A stretch of DNA of 8,627 nt from Deltaproteobacteria bacterium (GTDB lineage Bacteria; Desulfobacterota; Desulfobulbia; Desulfobulbales; Desulfocapsaceae): assembly GCA_021779275.1 (NCBI GenBank), contig JAJYAX010000044.1, positions 1 through 8,627 of the forward strand. Reading direction: 5' to 3'. Shown here piece after piece: positions 1-7,544 of this stretch (its first letter is position 1; every line of letters starts with the position of its first letter). Both the position numbers and the translations under genes were made by a program. Under the pieces are notes generated by a model. It searched no databases. It saw only the letters and a program-made list of their open reading frames with translations, and was not told the DNA's origin.

Positions 1-2226
1 CCCGCATCAACCCCAATTGATGAACAGCGGCGTATAGTGCCGGATTCTCTTATTGTCAGGGAAGATGGGGAGGTTGTAACCGCTACTTCTGATAAGGTAA
101 CCTATATGGATATTGCCCCGAATCAGCTGATCAGCGTGGCCGCTTCCCTGGTGCCCTTTCTCGAAAATGATGATGCAAACCGAGCCCTTATGGGTTCAAA
201 CATGCAGAGACAGGCCGTACCCTTGATGACCACCGCTGCGCCTTTTATCGGCACGGGGATGGAAAGATATGTGGCCCGTGATTCCGGATCCTGCCTTTTG
301 GCAGGCGGTGACGGTATTGTTGAAGAAGCGGATTCCAATCGTATTGTTGTCCGTTATGAGCAGCCCGGAACCGACGGTTTTGCAACCGGGGTTGCGGTAT
401 ACCGTCTGGAAAAATATAAAAAGTCCAATCAGAATACATGCTTCAATCAGAAGCCTCTGGTCCTGCCCGGTATGATCGTTACGAAAGGGACAGTGCTTGC
501 CGATGGCCCGTCCTGTGAACAAGGTGAGCTTGCATTGGGAAAAAATGTGACTATCGCCTTTATGCCTTGGCGTGGATTTAACTTTGAGGACTCGATTCTT
601 GTCAATGAGCGTTTGTTGAAGGAGGATACCTTCACGTCCGTACATATCGAGGTCTTCGAGACCATGGCCAGGGACACCAAGCTTGGCAAAGAGGAGATCA
701 CCCGTGATATTCCCAATGTCAGCGAGGAGACCCTGAGAAATCTGGATGATTCAGGGATTGTACGCATCGGCGCCGAGGTGAAGGCTGGTGACACCTTGGT
801 CGGCAAGGTGACGCCCAAAGGAGAAACCGTCCTTTCTCCGGAAGAAAAATTATTGCGTGCCATCTTCGGTGAAAAAGCACAGGATGTAAAAGATTCTTCT
901 CTGCGGGTGCCTCCCGGAGTCGAAGGAGTTGTTATCGATGCCAAGGTCTTCTCCCGGAAAGGTGTGGATAAAGATGAACGCTCTTTGATGATTGAGGACC
1001 TGGAGATTGAGAAATTGAACCAGGATAAACTCGACGAACTCATAAGCCTGAAGCGCGGGGTCTGCCGTGAGATCGGCGAGATTATGGACGGACGTACCGC
1101 TAAACATGATGTCCTGGGAATAGATGGAACCGTCGTTGTAAAACTCGGTAAGAAATTCAGTGCCGATATGGCATTAGCTATTGGCTTCAATAATCTCACC
1201 GCTGTGGAATTCTCGGAAAAGTCCAAATTCGCCGATCAGATGGATGCGGTATATGGACGGTACAAGAACCAATCCCGACTCATTACCGAGAGATACGACG
1301 GTATTATTGATCGGATGCGCAAGGGTGATGATCTGCCTCCGGGCGTTGTCAAGATGGTCAAGATCTACGTGGCCACCAAGCGTAAGTTATCTGTGGGCGA
1401 CAAGATGGCCGGCCGCCACGGTAATAAGGGTGTTGTTTCCCGTCAACTGCCCGAGGAGGATATGCCGTTTTTCGCTGACGGCACTACCGTCGATATTGTT
1501 CTCAACCCTTTGGGCGTGCCGTCCCGTATGAATGTGGGGCAGGTGCTTGAGGTCCATCTGGGGTTTTCGGCGAAAAAGATTGGTGAACAGTTGGAGATTC
1601 TGGCCAGAAGAGGGGCCGTTGACGAGATAAAAAAGAAGATCGCCGCAGTCTATTCGCAGGAAGAATATTTGGAAATAACTGAAGGCCAGAGCGATGAGGA
1701 ATTGATTGAATGGGCAAGGAAACATAAAAAAGGCATACATATGTCCACCCCGGTCTTTGATGGGGCGGCAGAGAGCAGCATACGACGGCTTCTTGTCGAG
1801 GCTGGTGTCGATGAGGTCGGGCAGAGCCAGCTCTATGATGGTCTGACTGGTGAACCGTTCGCCAACAAAGTCACTGTTGGCGTCATGTATATGCTGAAAC
1901 TGCATCATCTTGTTGACAATAAGATTCATGCGCGATCAACAGGTCCGTATTCCCTGGTAACCCAGCAGCCGCTTGGCGGTAAGGCCCAATTCGGCGGTCA
2001 GCGTCTGGGGGAGATGGAGGTGTGGGCCATGGAGGCCTATGGGGCCGCCTATACCCTGAAAGAATTTTTAACAGCAAAGTCCGATGATGTTGAAGGCAGG
2101 ACGACGATGTACGAACGTATTGTCAAAGGAAACAATTTTCTGACGACAGGTCTGCCTGAATCTTTCCATGTTCTGGTCAAAGAGTTGCAGGGGCTTTGCC
2201 TGAATATGGAGCTCATAGAAGAATAG
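1..2226 (+). CDS. rpoB: DNA-directed RNA polymerase subunit beta (3' part)
   Basis: The frame is open from base 1 and ends at TAG 2224-2226; the start lies upstream of the window. The 741 residues present match the C-terminal half of beta, which with beta' forms the active site of RNA polymerase. The motif NMQRQAVP (around 199) aligns with E. coli residues near 684-691, so the window begins near E. coli residue 618; the main rifampicin clusters (507-574) are therefore not covered. Visible landmarks are GELALG, the FEDSIL segment, [21 protein letters not shown], and [12 protein letters not shown] with the two catalytic lysines (codons 1402 and 1426, E. coli K1065 and K1073). HARSTG and the [10 protein letters not shown] / [15 protein letters not shown] block follow near the end. 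Between about 990 and 1320 lies a lineage-variable insert (the beta dispensable region II / i9 position), some 20 residues longer than in E. coli by eye. The protein ends normally with ELIEE. Confidence 0.98.
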   Translation, partial: PASTPIDEQRRIVPDSLIVREDGEVVTATSDKVTYMDIAPNQLISVAASLVPFLENDDANRALMGSNMQRQAVPLMTTAAPFIGTGMERYVARDSGSCLLAGGDGIVEEADSNRIVVRYEQPGTDGFATGVAVYRLEKYKKSNQNTCFNQKPLVLPGMIVTKGTVLADGPSCEQGELALGKNVTIAFMPWRGFNFEDSILVNERLLKEDTFTSVHIEVFETMARDTKLGKEEITRDIPNVSEETLRNLDDSGIVRIGAEVKAGDTLVGKVTPKGETVLSPEEKLLRAIFGEKAQDVKDSSLRVPPGVEGVVIDAKVFSRKGVDKDERSLMIEDLEIEKLNQDKLDELISLKRGVCREIGEIMDGRTAKHDVLGIDGTVVVKLGKKFSADMALAIGFNNLTAVEFSEKSKFADQMDAVYGRYKNQSRLITERYDGIIDRMRKGDDLPPGVVKMVKIYVATKRKLSVGDKMAGRHGNKGVVSRQLPEEDMPFFADGTTVDIVLNPLGVPSRMNVGQVLEVHLGFSAKKIGEQLEILARRGAVDEIKKKIAAVYSQEEYLEITEGQSDEELIEWARKHKKGIHMSTPVFDGAAESSIRRLLVEAGVDEVGQSQLYDGLTGEPFANKVTVGVMYMLKLHHLVDNKIHARSTGPYSLVTQQPLGGKAQFGGQRLGEMEVWAMEAYGAAYTLKEFLTAKSDDVEGRTTMYERIVKGNNFLTTGLPESFHVLVKELQGLCLNMELIEE

Positions 2227-2382
2227 TTGCGATTATCTCTTCGGAATTCTGGCCCATCGAGTCTCGGAGAGGACATAAAGACCAACTTTTAATAACCCGG
2301 TATAGGGCATAATCTCTTCAAGGTCTGATGGCGTTTATCCATACATCAGGCATTTCCAAAAATCTCTGGAAGAGGTGATTTA
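2227..2382 (+). promoter_or_regulatory. rpoB-rpoC spacer with candidate RNA structure
   Basis: This 156-base spacer has no start-preceded reading frame of note and no convincing promoter or terminator. It contains the octamer ATCTCTTC twice (2235-2242 and 2312-2319), each able to pair with the rpoC ribosome binding site at 2369-2376. The upstream copy extends to 11 contiguous pairs (2232-2242 with 2369-2379, two of them G-U). A separate perfect 6-bp inverted repeat, CTGATG 2325-2330 and CATCAG 2344-2349, has a 13-base loop. A small TTCCA/TGGAA stem (2354-2358 with 2367-2371) also touches the ribosome binding site. No U-tract follows any stem, so they are not terminators. Whether any of this regulates rpoC is inference. 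Confidence 0.3.
2371..2379 (+). promoter_or_regulatory. rpoC ribosome binding site
   Basis: AGAGGTGAT lies just before the GTG at 2383 and matches the 16S anti-Shine-Dalgarno sequence well, with the GAGG core 8 bases upstream of the start. It fixes the rpoC start at this GTG, which gives the standard beta' N-terminus. Confidence 0.85.
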
Positions 2383-5300
2383 GTGGAAGAGTTATTCAAT
2401 TTTTTTCAAAAACCAAAAGCACCAGTAAAGTTCAATAAAGTGAAGATCTCGCTTGCTTCGCCAGAGAAAATCATGGATTGGTCCCATGGTGAGGTGAAAA
2501 AGCCGGAAACGATCAATTATCGAACCTTCAAACCTGAAAGGGATGGGCTTTTTTGCGCGAAGATATTTGGTCCGGTTAAGGATTTTGAATGCAATTGCGG
2601 TAAGTACAAACGCATGAAGCATCGGGGTGTTGTCTGTGAGAAGTGCGGTGTCGAGGTTATTCAGTCGAAGGTTCGGCGGGAACGTCTCGGCCATATCAAA
2701 CTTGCAGCCCCGGTTGCCCATATCTGGTTTCTGAAGAGTCTGCCGAGCAAGATTGGAGCCGTTCTTGACATGACTCTCAAGCAGCTGGAGAAGATTCTCT
2801 ATTTCGAACAGTACGCTGTTGTAACATCCGACGTTGAAGCCCTCCCTGTTGGTACCCTGCTGGCGGAGGATAAATACCGCCAGGCCCGGGAAGAACATGG
2901 AGGGAAATTCAAGGTAGGGATTGGGGCGGAGGCGATCCGAGAACTTCTGCAGGCACAGGATCTGGTCGCCCTCTCCAAGACGCTTCGGGAAGAGATGGCC
3001 ACCACAAATTCCCAGACAAAACGGCTGAAACTCGGAAAAAGACTGTATGTCATCGAGGCCTTTCGAGACTCGGGGAACAGACCTGAATGGATGGTCCTTG
3101 AGGTTATACCTGTCCTTCCTCCGGATCTGCGGCCCTTGGTTCCTCTTGAAGGGGGACGTTTTGCAACATCGGACCTGAACGATCTGTACAGGCGGGTGAT
3201 CAACCGGAATAACAGGTTGAAGCGTCTTCTGGAATTGGACGCGCCCGATATCATCATACGAAATGAAAAACGTATGCTGCAGGAGGCTGTCGATGTCCTT
3301 TTTGATAACGGCAGACGGGGCAGGGTGATAACCGGGGCCAATAAACGTCCGCTTAAATCGCTCTCCGATATGTTGAAAGGAAAGCAGGGACGTTTCCGGC
3401 AAAACCTGTTGGGTAAACGTGTCGATTACTCGGGTCGTTCGGTTATCGTGGTCGGTCCCCATCTGCGCCTGCATCAGTGCGGCATACCGAAAAAAATGGC
3501 CTTGGAGCTGTTCAAGCCTTTCATCTATAACAAGCTTGAGAGAAAAGGCTATGTCACCACCATAAAAAGTGCGCGAAAGATGGTTGAGAAGGGCTCCAAG
3601 GAGGTCTGGGACGTTCTTGACGAGGTGGTGACGGAGTATCCGGTGATCTTAAACCGCGCTCCGACACTGCATAGACTGGGTATGCAGGCCTTTGAGGCCG
3701 TTCTCATCGAAGGGAAGGCGATTCAACTTCATCCATTGGTGTGCATGGCCTTCAATGCCGACTTTGATGGTGATCAGATGGCGGTGCATGTACCGCTGTC
3801 GGTGGAGGCCCAGGTCGAAGCCCGGGTCCTGATGATGTCCACCAATAATATTCTTTCTCCCGCCAATGGCGAGCCGATCATCATCCCGTCGCAGGATATA
3901 GTCCTTGGATTGTATTATATGACCAGGGATCGGATCAACGTCAAAGGTGAAGGGAAGGTCTTTTCCAATCCCGGGGAGGCGAGGATTGCCTATGATCATG
4001 AAGCCGTTGATCTTCAGGCGAAAATCAAAGTCCGGATGGACGGTGAGATTGTCGATACCACCATGGGTCGGATAATTCTGGGAGAATTGCTTCCCAAAAG
4101 CGTACCTTTTCCCGAGATCAACAAATTGATGAGTAAAAAGGCCCTGGCTCAGCTTATCGATTACACCTACAGGCATGCCGGAACCAAGGATACGGTAATT
4201 CTGGCTGATCGTCTCAAGGATACCGGATATGAGTATGCCACAAGGGCGGGAATCTCCATATGTATAAACGATATGAAGATCCCCCTTAACAAGGAGGACC
4301 TGGTTGAAAAGGCGGAAAAAGAGGTCATGGACGTGGATCAGCAGTATTCCGACGGCCTGATAACCTCCGGTGAGAAATATAATAAGGTCGTTGATATCTG
4401 GTCGAAGGTGACGGACGATGTTGCCAATGAGATGATGAATGAGATCAAGGTTGATTATTTTCGCGATAAGGATAACAAAGTCGTGGAGGCGCCGAGTTTC
4501 AACTCCATCTTCATCATGGCGGATTCGGGAGCCAGGGGATCGAGGGATCAGATCCGGCAATTGGCTGGAATGCGTGGTCTTATGGCCAAGCCGTCAGGGG
4601 CGATTATTGAGACGCCCATCAAGGCAAATTTCCGCGAAGGATTGGGCGTACTTGAGTATTTCATATCAACCCATGGCGCCCGGAAGGGGCTTGCGGATAC
4701 AGCCTTGAAGACGGCAAACTCAGGATATCTTACCCGGCGACTTGTGGATGTCGCCCAAGAAGCGACTATCATTGAGTTGGACTGTAAAACCCTGGACGGG
4801 ATTGTCGCGGAACCGCTTCTGGATGGCGGGGAAATAATTGTTCCTCTGGGAGACAGGATTTTAGGACGTGTTGCACTGGAGGATGTCTGTGATCCTTATT
4901 CAGCTGAGGTCATCGTGCAGGCCGGCAAGGAGATCACGGAAGAAAAGGTGCGGTTGATTGAAAGGGCGGGAATTGACAGGGTCTTAATCAGGTCTGTTCT
5001 GTCCTGCCGATCACGACGGGGGGTCTGCGCGGCCTGTTATGGCCGTGACCTCGGACGCGGTCATATGGTGAATATCGGTGAGGCCATCGGGGTTATTGCA
5101 GCCCAGTCTATTGGTGAACCGGGGACCCAGCTGACCATGAGGACCTTTCATATTGGTGGAACTGCAAGCAGGTCTGTGGAACAGGCGGAGATAAAAACGC
5201 AGCGCGGCGGTACGGTTGCCTTTAGAAACTTTCATTCCGTCGTTAACGCGGAGGGTGTGAAAATTGTCATGAACCGTAATGCCGAGATCATGATTCTTGA

Positions 5301-6432
5301 CGACCTGGGGCGGGAACGAGAGCGTTTTAAGGTCAATTACGGTGCTCAGGTTCTGGTGCAGGAAGGCAATGAGGTCGAGGCAGGCAAGATTCTGGCGGAT
5401 TGGGATGCGTATACAATTCCAATTGTAGCCGAGGTTGGCGGTGTGATTAAATATGGGGATATTATCGAGGGCATCACCATGCAGGAGAAGGTGGATGCGG
5501 TAACAGGCAAGTCCTCCAAGGTTATTATTCACTCAAGCAGCGCCGCCCAGTTGAATCCACGGGTTTCCGTTAAGAATGAACGGGGAAAGACCCAGAAGCT
5601 ATCGGATACCGATGTCTATGCACGGTACAGCCTGCCTGTCGGTTCCATTATCTCCGTTTCTGAAGGGGATGTGATCAAGCCGGGGACAGTGGTAGGAAAA
5701 ATTCCACGCGAGACCTCCAAGACCAAGGATATCACCGGTGGTCTGCCGCGAGTCGCCGAGTTGTTTGAGGTCAGAAAGCCGAAGGAACCGGCCGTGATAA
5801 CAGAAATAGACGGCAGGATCAGTTTTGGTAAAGAACTGAAAGGAAAACGGAGAGTTATTGTCACACCTGAACATGGTGATCCCCTGGAATATCTGGTGCC
5901 GAAGTCTAAACATCTCATTGTTCATGAGGGAGATTATGTTCAGGCCGGAGAACCTCTCATGGAGGGGACGGTTGTCCCCAATGACATCCTCAGGGTGCTT
6001 GGTGTTAAAGAACTGGCTAAATTCCTGGTCAATGAGATTCAGGAAGTCTATCGACTGCAAGGTGTGCGGATTAATGACAAGCACATCGAGGTCATAGTCC
6101 GGCAGATGCTGCGCAGGGTTCAGATCACCTCCGCCGGAGAATCAAAGTTCATGCTGGGAGAACAGGTGGAGTGGTGGAAGTTTGAAGATGAACGTGACAG
6201 GCTGATCAATGAAGGACTGATGCCTGCTGCCGCTGAACCGATGCTTCTTGGCGTGACCAAGGCATCACTGTCTACGGAAAGCTTTATATCCGCAGCTTCC
6301 TTCCAGGAGACAACCAAGGTCTTGACCAATGCAGCCATGGCTGGAAAGGTGGATGAATTGTCAGGATTGAAGGAGAATGTGATAATGGGACGTCTTATTT
6401 CTGCAGGAACCGGCGTCCTGGGTAATTCATAG
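2383..6432 (+). CDS. rpoC: DNA-directed RNA polymerase subunit beta'
   Basis: This complete 1349-residue beta' subunit starts at GTG and ends at TAG 6430-6432. Beta' forms the clamp, bridge helix and trigger loop and holds the catalytic Mg2+. Zinc site 1 is C70, C72, C85, C88, identical to E. coli numbering. The N-terminal clamp and the lid/rudder region follow ([21 protein letters not shown] near 335-360). The catalytic NADFDGDQM has D460, D462 and D464 (codons 3760, 3766, 3772). Zinc site 2 is C801, C875, C882, C885, 13 residues earlier than in E. coli. The trigger-loop start TMRTFHIGG has M919 and H923. The long proteobacterial trigger-loop insert follows from about 930 and runs to the conserved [20 protein letters not shown] block. 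The C-terminus stops soon after GRLISAGTG, so the roughly 40-residue tail of E. coli beta' is absent, which explains most of the length difference (1349 against 1407). The gene is 156 bases downstream of rpoB and is very likely co-transcribed with it. No frameshift or missing catalytic residue is seen. Confidence 0.99.
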   Translation: MEELFNFFQKPKAPVKFNKVKISLASPEKIMDWSHGEVKKPETINYRTFKPERDGLFCAKIFGPVKDFECNCGKYKRMKHRGVVCEKCGVEVIQSKVRRERLGHIKLAAPVAHIWFLKSLPSKIGAVLDMTLKQLEKILYFEQYAVVTSDVEALPVGTLLAEDKYRQAREEHGGKFKVGIGAEAIRELLQAQDLVALSKTLREEMATTNSQTKRLKLGKRLYVIEAFRDSGNRPEWMVLEVIPVLPPDLRPLVPLEGGRFATSDLNDLYRRVINRNNRLKRLLELDAPDIIIRNEKRMLQEAVDVLFDNGRRGRVITGANKRPLKSLSDMLKGKQGRFRQNLLGKRVDYSGRSVIVVGPHLRLHQCGIPKKMALELFKPFIYNKLERKGYVTTIKSARKMVEKGSKEVWDVLDEVVTEYPVILNRAPTLHRLGMQAFEAVLIEGKAIQLHPLVCMAFNADFDGDQMAVHVPLSVEAQVEARVLMMSTNNILSPANGEPIIIPSQDIVLGLYYMTRDRINVKGEGKVFSNPGEARIAYDHEAVDLQAKIKVRMDGEIVDTTMGRIILGELLPKSVPFPEINKLMSKKALAQLIDYTYRHAGTKDTVILADRLKDTGYEYATRAGISICINDMKIPLNKEDLVEKAEKEVMDVDQQYSDGLITSGEKYNKVVDIWSKVTDDVANEMMNEIKVDYFRDKDNKVVEAPSFNSIFIMADSGARGSRDQIRQLAGMRGLMAKPSGAIIETPIKANFREGLGVLEYFISTHGARKGLADTALKTANSGYLTRRLVDVAQEATIIELDCKTLDGIVAEPLLDGGEIIVPLGDRILGRVALEDVCDPYSAEVIVQAGKEITEEKVRLIERAGIDRVLIRSVLSCRSRRGVCAACYGRDLGRGHMVNIGEAIGVIAAQSIGEPGTQLTMRTFHIGGTASRSVEQAEIKTQRGGTVAFRNFHSVVNAEGVKIVMNRNAEIMILDDLGRERERFKVNYGAQVLVQEGNEVEAGKILADWDAYTIPIVAEVGGVIKYGDIIEGITMQEKVDAVTGKSSKVIIHSSSAAQLNPRVSVKNERGKTQKLSDTDVYARYSLPVGSIISVSEGDVIKPGTVVGKIPRETSKTKDITGGLPRVAELFEVRKPKEPAVITEIDGRISFGKELKGKRRVIVTPEHGDPLEYLVPKSKHLIVHEGDYVQAGEPLMEGTVVPNDILRVLGVKELAKFLVNEIQEVYRLQGVRINDKHIEVIVRQMLRRVQITSAGESKFMLGEQVEWWKFEDERDRLINEGLMPAAAEPMLLGVTKASLSTESFISAASFQETTKVLTNAAMAGKVDELSGLKENVIMGRLISAGTGVLGNS

Positions 6433-6467
6433 AGAAAGGAAGAAACATAACTGAATGCGTTTTTATC

Positions 6468-6497
6468 TTGACACTGCAGCTGCATTAGAGTAATTAT
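6468..6497 (+). promoter_or_regulatory. candidate sigma70-type promoter for rpsL-rpsG-fusA
   Basis: A perfect -35 box TTGACA (6468-6473) is followed after 18 bases by AATTAT (6492-6497), which matches four of six positions of TATAAT, including the key second A and last T. The surrounding DNA is AT-rich downstream of the -35. A transcript would start near 6503-6508, leaving a leader of about 85 bases before the rpsL ATG. It lies in the gap just after rpoC, where an internal str promoter is expected. The -10 is not strong, so this stays a candidate. Confidence 0.5.
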
Positions 6498-6517
6498 TTT
6501 TGCTTTCGTGCTGCAGT
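6473..6517 (+). repeat. inverted repeat overlapping the candidate rpsL promoter
   Basis: ACTGCAGC (6473-6480) and GCTGCAGT (6510-6517) are perfect reverse complements, with 29 bases between them. The left arm overlaps a perfect 10-base palindrome TGCAGCTGCA (6475-6484) that sits between the -35 and -10 boxes. The right arm contains the palindrome CTGCAG. The arrangement flanks the -10 element. It could be an operator pair in DNA or a stem in RNA read through from rpoC; no bound protein can be named. Confidence 0.4.
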
Positions 6518-6518
6518 T

Positions 6519-6544
6519 CAGTACCGGAATGTGCGGCTGTACTG
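6519..6544 (+). promoter_or_regulatory. candidate hairpin in the rpsL leader
   Basis: CAGTAC (6519-6524) and GTACTG (6539-6544) are perfect reverse complements. Inside them CCG and CGG (6524-6526 with 6534-6536) can extend the stem if a small bulge is allowed. The hairpin would lie in the leader of transcripts from the 6468 promoter, 46 bases ahead of the rpsL ATG. No U-tract follows, so it is not a terminator. A leader role in ribosomal protein control is possible but unproven. Confidence 0.35.
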
Positions 6545-6590
6545 TCAAAGAAACAATAACAAGGTTAATCGAACAGGAGCAGTAAACGTA

Positions 6591-6962
6591 ATGCCAACTA
6601 TTAACCAACTCGTTCGACAGGGCAGAAAGAAAAGTGTGAAGAAGACCAACACTCCTGCCTTAAAAGGATCACCCCAAAAAAGGGGAGTTTGTGTAAGGGT
6701 ATACACAACTACACCCAAAAAACCGAACTCTGCACTTCGTAAAGTTGCCAGGGTGCGGTTGACAAATGGAATTGAGGTGACTTCCTATATTCCCGGAATT
6801 GGACATAATCTACAAGAACATTCGGTTGTATTGATCAGGGGCGGCAGGGTCAAGGATCTCCCGGGTGTTCGTTACCATGTGGTTCGTGGGACACTTGACA
6901 CCTTGGGTGTTTCTGATAGACGACAGGGTCGATCAAAATACGGAGCAAAGCGGCCTTCATAA
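6591..6962 (+). CDS. rpsL: 30S ribosomal protein S12
   Basis: This complete 123-residue protein (ATG 6591, TAA 6960-6962) is S12, the 30S shoulder protein that lines the decoding centre and monitors codon-anticodon pairing. It shows the family signatures [42 protein letters not shown] and RSKYGAKRP. Counting the initiator Met, K43 and K88 are lysines (classical K42 and K87), the state expected for streptomycin sensitivity. D89 is the residue methylthiolated by RimO in E. coli. The start is set by the family N-terminus [10 protein letters not shown] and an AGGAG at 6575-6579, 11 bases upstream, a slightly long spacing. A GTG at 6531 is open in frame but would add 20 residues that S12 proteins lack. 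The gene follows rpoC by 158 bases and precedes rpsG by 28. None of its five Ile codons is ATA. Confidence 0.99.
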   Translation: MPTINQLVRQGRKKSVKKTNTPALKGSPQKRGVCVRVYTTTPKKPNSALRKVARVRLTNGIEVTSYIPGIGHNLQEHSVVLIRGGRVKDLPGVRYHVVRGTLDTLGVSDRRQGRSKYGAKRPS

Positions 6963-6978
6963 GTGCCAGCTGAAAAGA

Positions 6979-6982
6979 GAGG
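6979..6982 (+). promoter_or_regulatory. rpsG ribosome binding site
   Basis: GAGG, within a purine-rich GAGAGGAA stretch, lies 8 bases before the ATG at 6991. It picks this start over the in-frame GTG... and ATG codons further upstream that fall inside rpsL. Confidence 0.8.
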
Positions 6983-6990
6983 AAAAACTC

Positions 6991-7464
6991 ATGTCGCGTA
7001 GAAAAATTATTGATAGAAGGCCTATTGACCCTGATCCGCGTTTTAACAGCCTGCTGGTGAGTAAGTTCACCAACGGATTGATGGAACGGGGGAAAAAGAG
7101 TCTTGCTCAACGTATCTTTTATGATGCGATGGATATTGTCGGAACCAAGGTGCAGGATAGTGATGTCTTGACGGTTTTTGAAGAGGCAATGGAGAAAGTC
7201 CGGCCTAAGGTTGAAGTCAAATCACGGCGTGTCGGTGGCGCTACCTATCAGGTGCCGATGGAAGTGAGGCAGACCCGGAGGAATGCGTTGGCTATTCGTT
7301 GGATTATCGGTTTTGCCAAATCACGTTCGGGAAAGTCGATGTCGGAGAAGTTGGCAGCAGAACTTGTCGATGCATACAATAACAGGGGTTCTGCCGTCAA
7401 AAAGCGTGATGACACACATCGGATGGCTGAAGCCAATAAGGCCTTTGCCCATTATCGCTGGTAA
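6991..7464 (+). CDS. rpsG: 30S ribosomal protein S7
   Basis: This complete 157-residue protein (ATG 6991, TAA 7462-7464) is S7, which nucleates folding of the 16S 3' major domain (the 30S head) and contacts E-site tRNA. The N-terminus [18 protein letters not shown], the [12 protein letters not shown] segment, the beta-hairpin [19 protein letters not shown] (about 71-89) and the C-terminal [15 protein letters not shown] are all standard. The length matches the usual 156-157 residues, so it has the short C-terminus and not the extended one of E. coli K-12. The gene starts 28 bases after the rpsL stop and is probably translationally coupled to it. In E. coli S7 represses the str operon by binding the rpsL-rpsG junction; the junction here is too short for that kind of element. 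All eight Ile codons are ATT or ATC, as expected for a highly expressed gene. Confidence 0.99.
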   Translation: MSRRKIIDRRPIDPDPRFNSLLVSKFTNGLMERGKKSLAQRIFYDAMDIVGTKVQDSDVLTVFEEAMEKVRPKVEVKSRRVGGATYQVPMEVRQTRRNALAIRWIIGFAKSRSGKSMSEKLAAELVDAYNNRGSAVKKRDDTHRMAEANKAFAHYRW

Positions 7465-7544
7465 AAAGAGAGGTCTGCAGGAGAATTTGCTTTCAGGGGC
7501 GGACGTCGACTGAAGAATAATTTAATTTTTTTAGGAAACGTTTA
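7465..7544 (+). promoter_or_regulatory. rpsG-fusA spacer with weak stem and T-tract
   Basis: This 80-base spacer holds TTCAG (7492-7496) and CTGAA (7510-7514), a 5-bp inverted repeat with a 13-base loop that contains the overlapping palindromes GACGTC and GTCGAC. A run of seven T (7526-7532) follows, but 11 bases beyond the stem. The stem is too short and too far from the T-run for a good intrinsic terminator. The fusA ribosome binding site AGGA is at 7533-7536, directly after the T-run. The spacer is probably transcribed through; a partial attenuation role is only a guess. Confidence 0.25.

Noticed and set aside
447..1226. Minus-strand open frame (259 codons) opposite rpoB
   Set aside because: Antisense shadow; rich in Ser, Arg and Pro as expected from the complement of the rpoB frame.
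2392..3474. Long minus-strand open frame (360 codons) opposite rpoC
   Set aside because: It is the antisense shadow of the rpoC N-terminal part, with no ribosome binding site or recognisable protein features; the + strand protein is unmistakable.
3649..4560. Minus-strand open frame (303 codons) opposite rpoC
   Set aside because: Antisense shadow over the catalytic region of rpoC; the composition is that of a reversed coding strand and no domain is recognisable.
6531..6590. Upstream GTG as an alternative rpsL start
   Set aside because: It would add 20 residues not found in S12, and the AGGAG plus family N-terminus support ATG 6591.
6759..6791. TTGACA with TATATT inside rpsL as a promoter
   Set aside because: The boxes are individually good but 21 bases apart, outside the workable spacing, and both fall in conserved S12 codons.
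6865..6990. Upstream start for rpsG inside rpsL
   Set aside because: It would add 42 residues encoded out of frame within rpsL; S7 proteins begin at MSRRK or similar, and a good ribosome binding site precedes ATG 6991.
7492..7532. Intrinsic terminator between rpsG and fusA
   Set aside because: The stem has only 5 bp and the T-run starts 11 bases after it; a terminator there would also cut off fusA.
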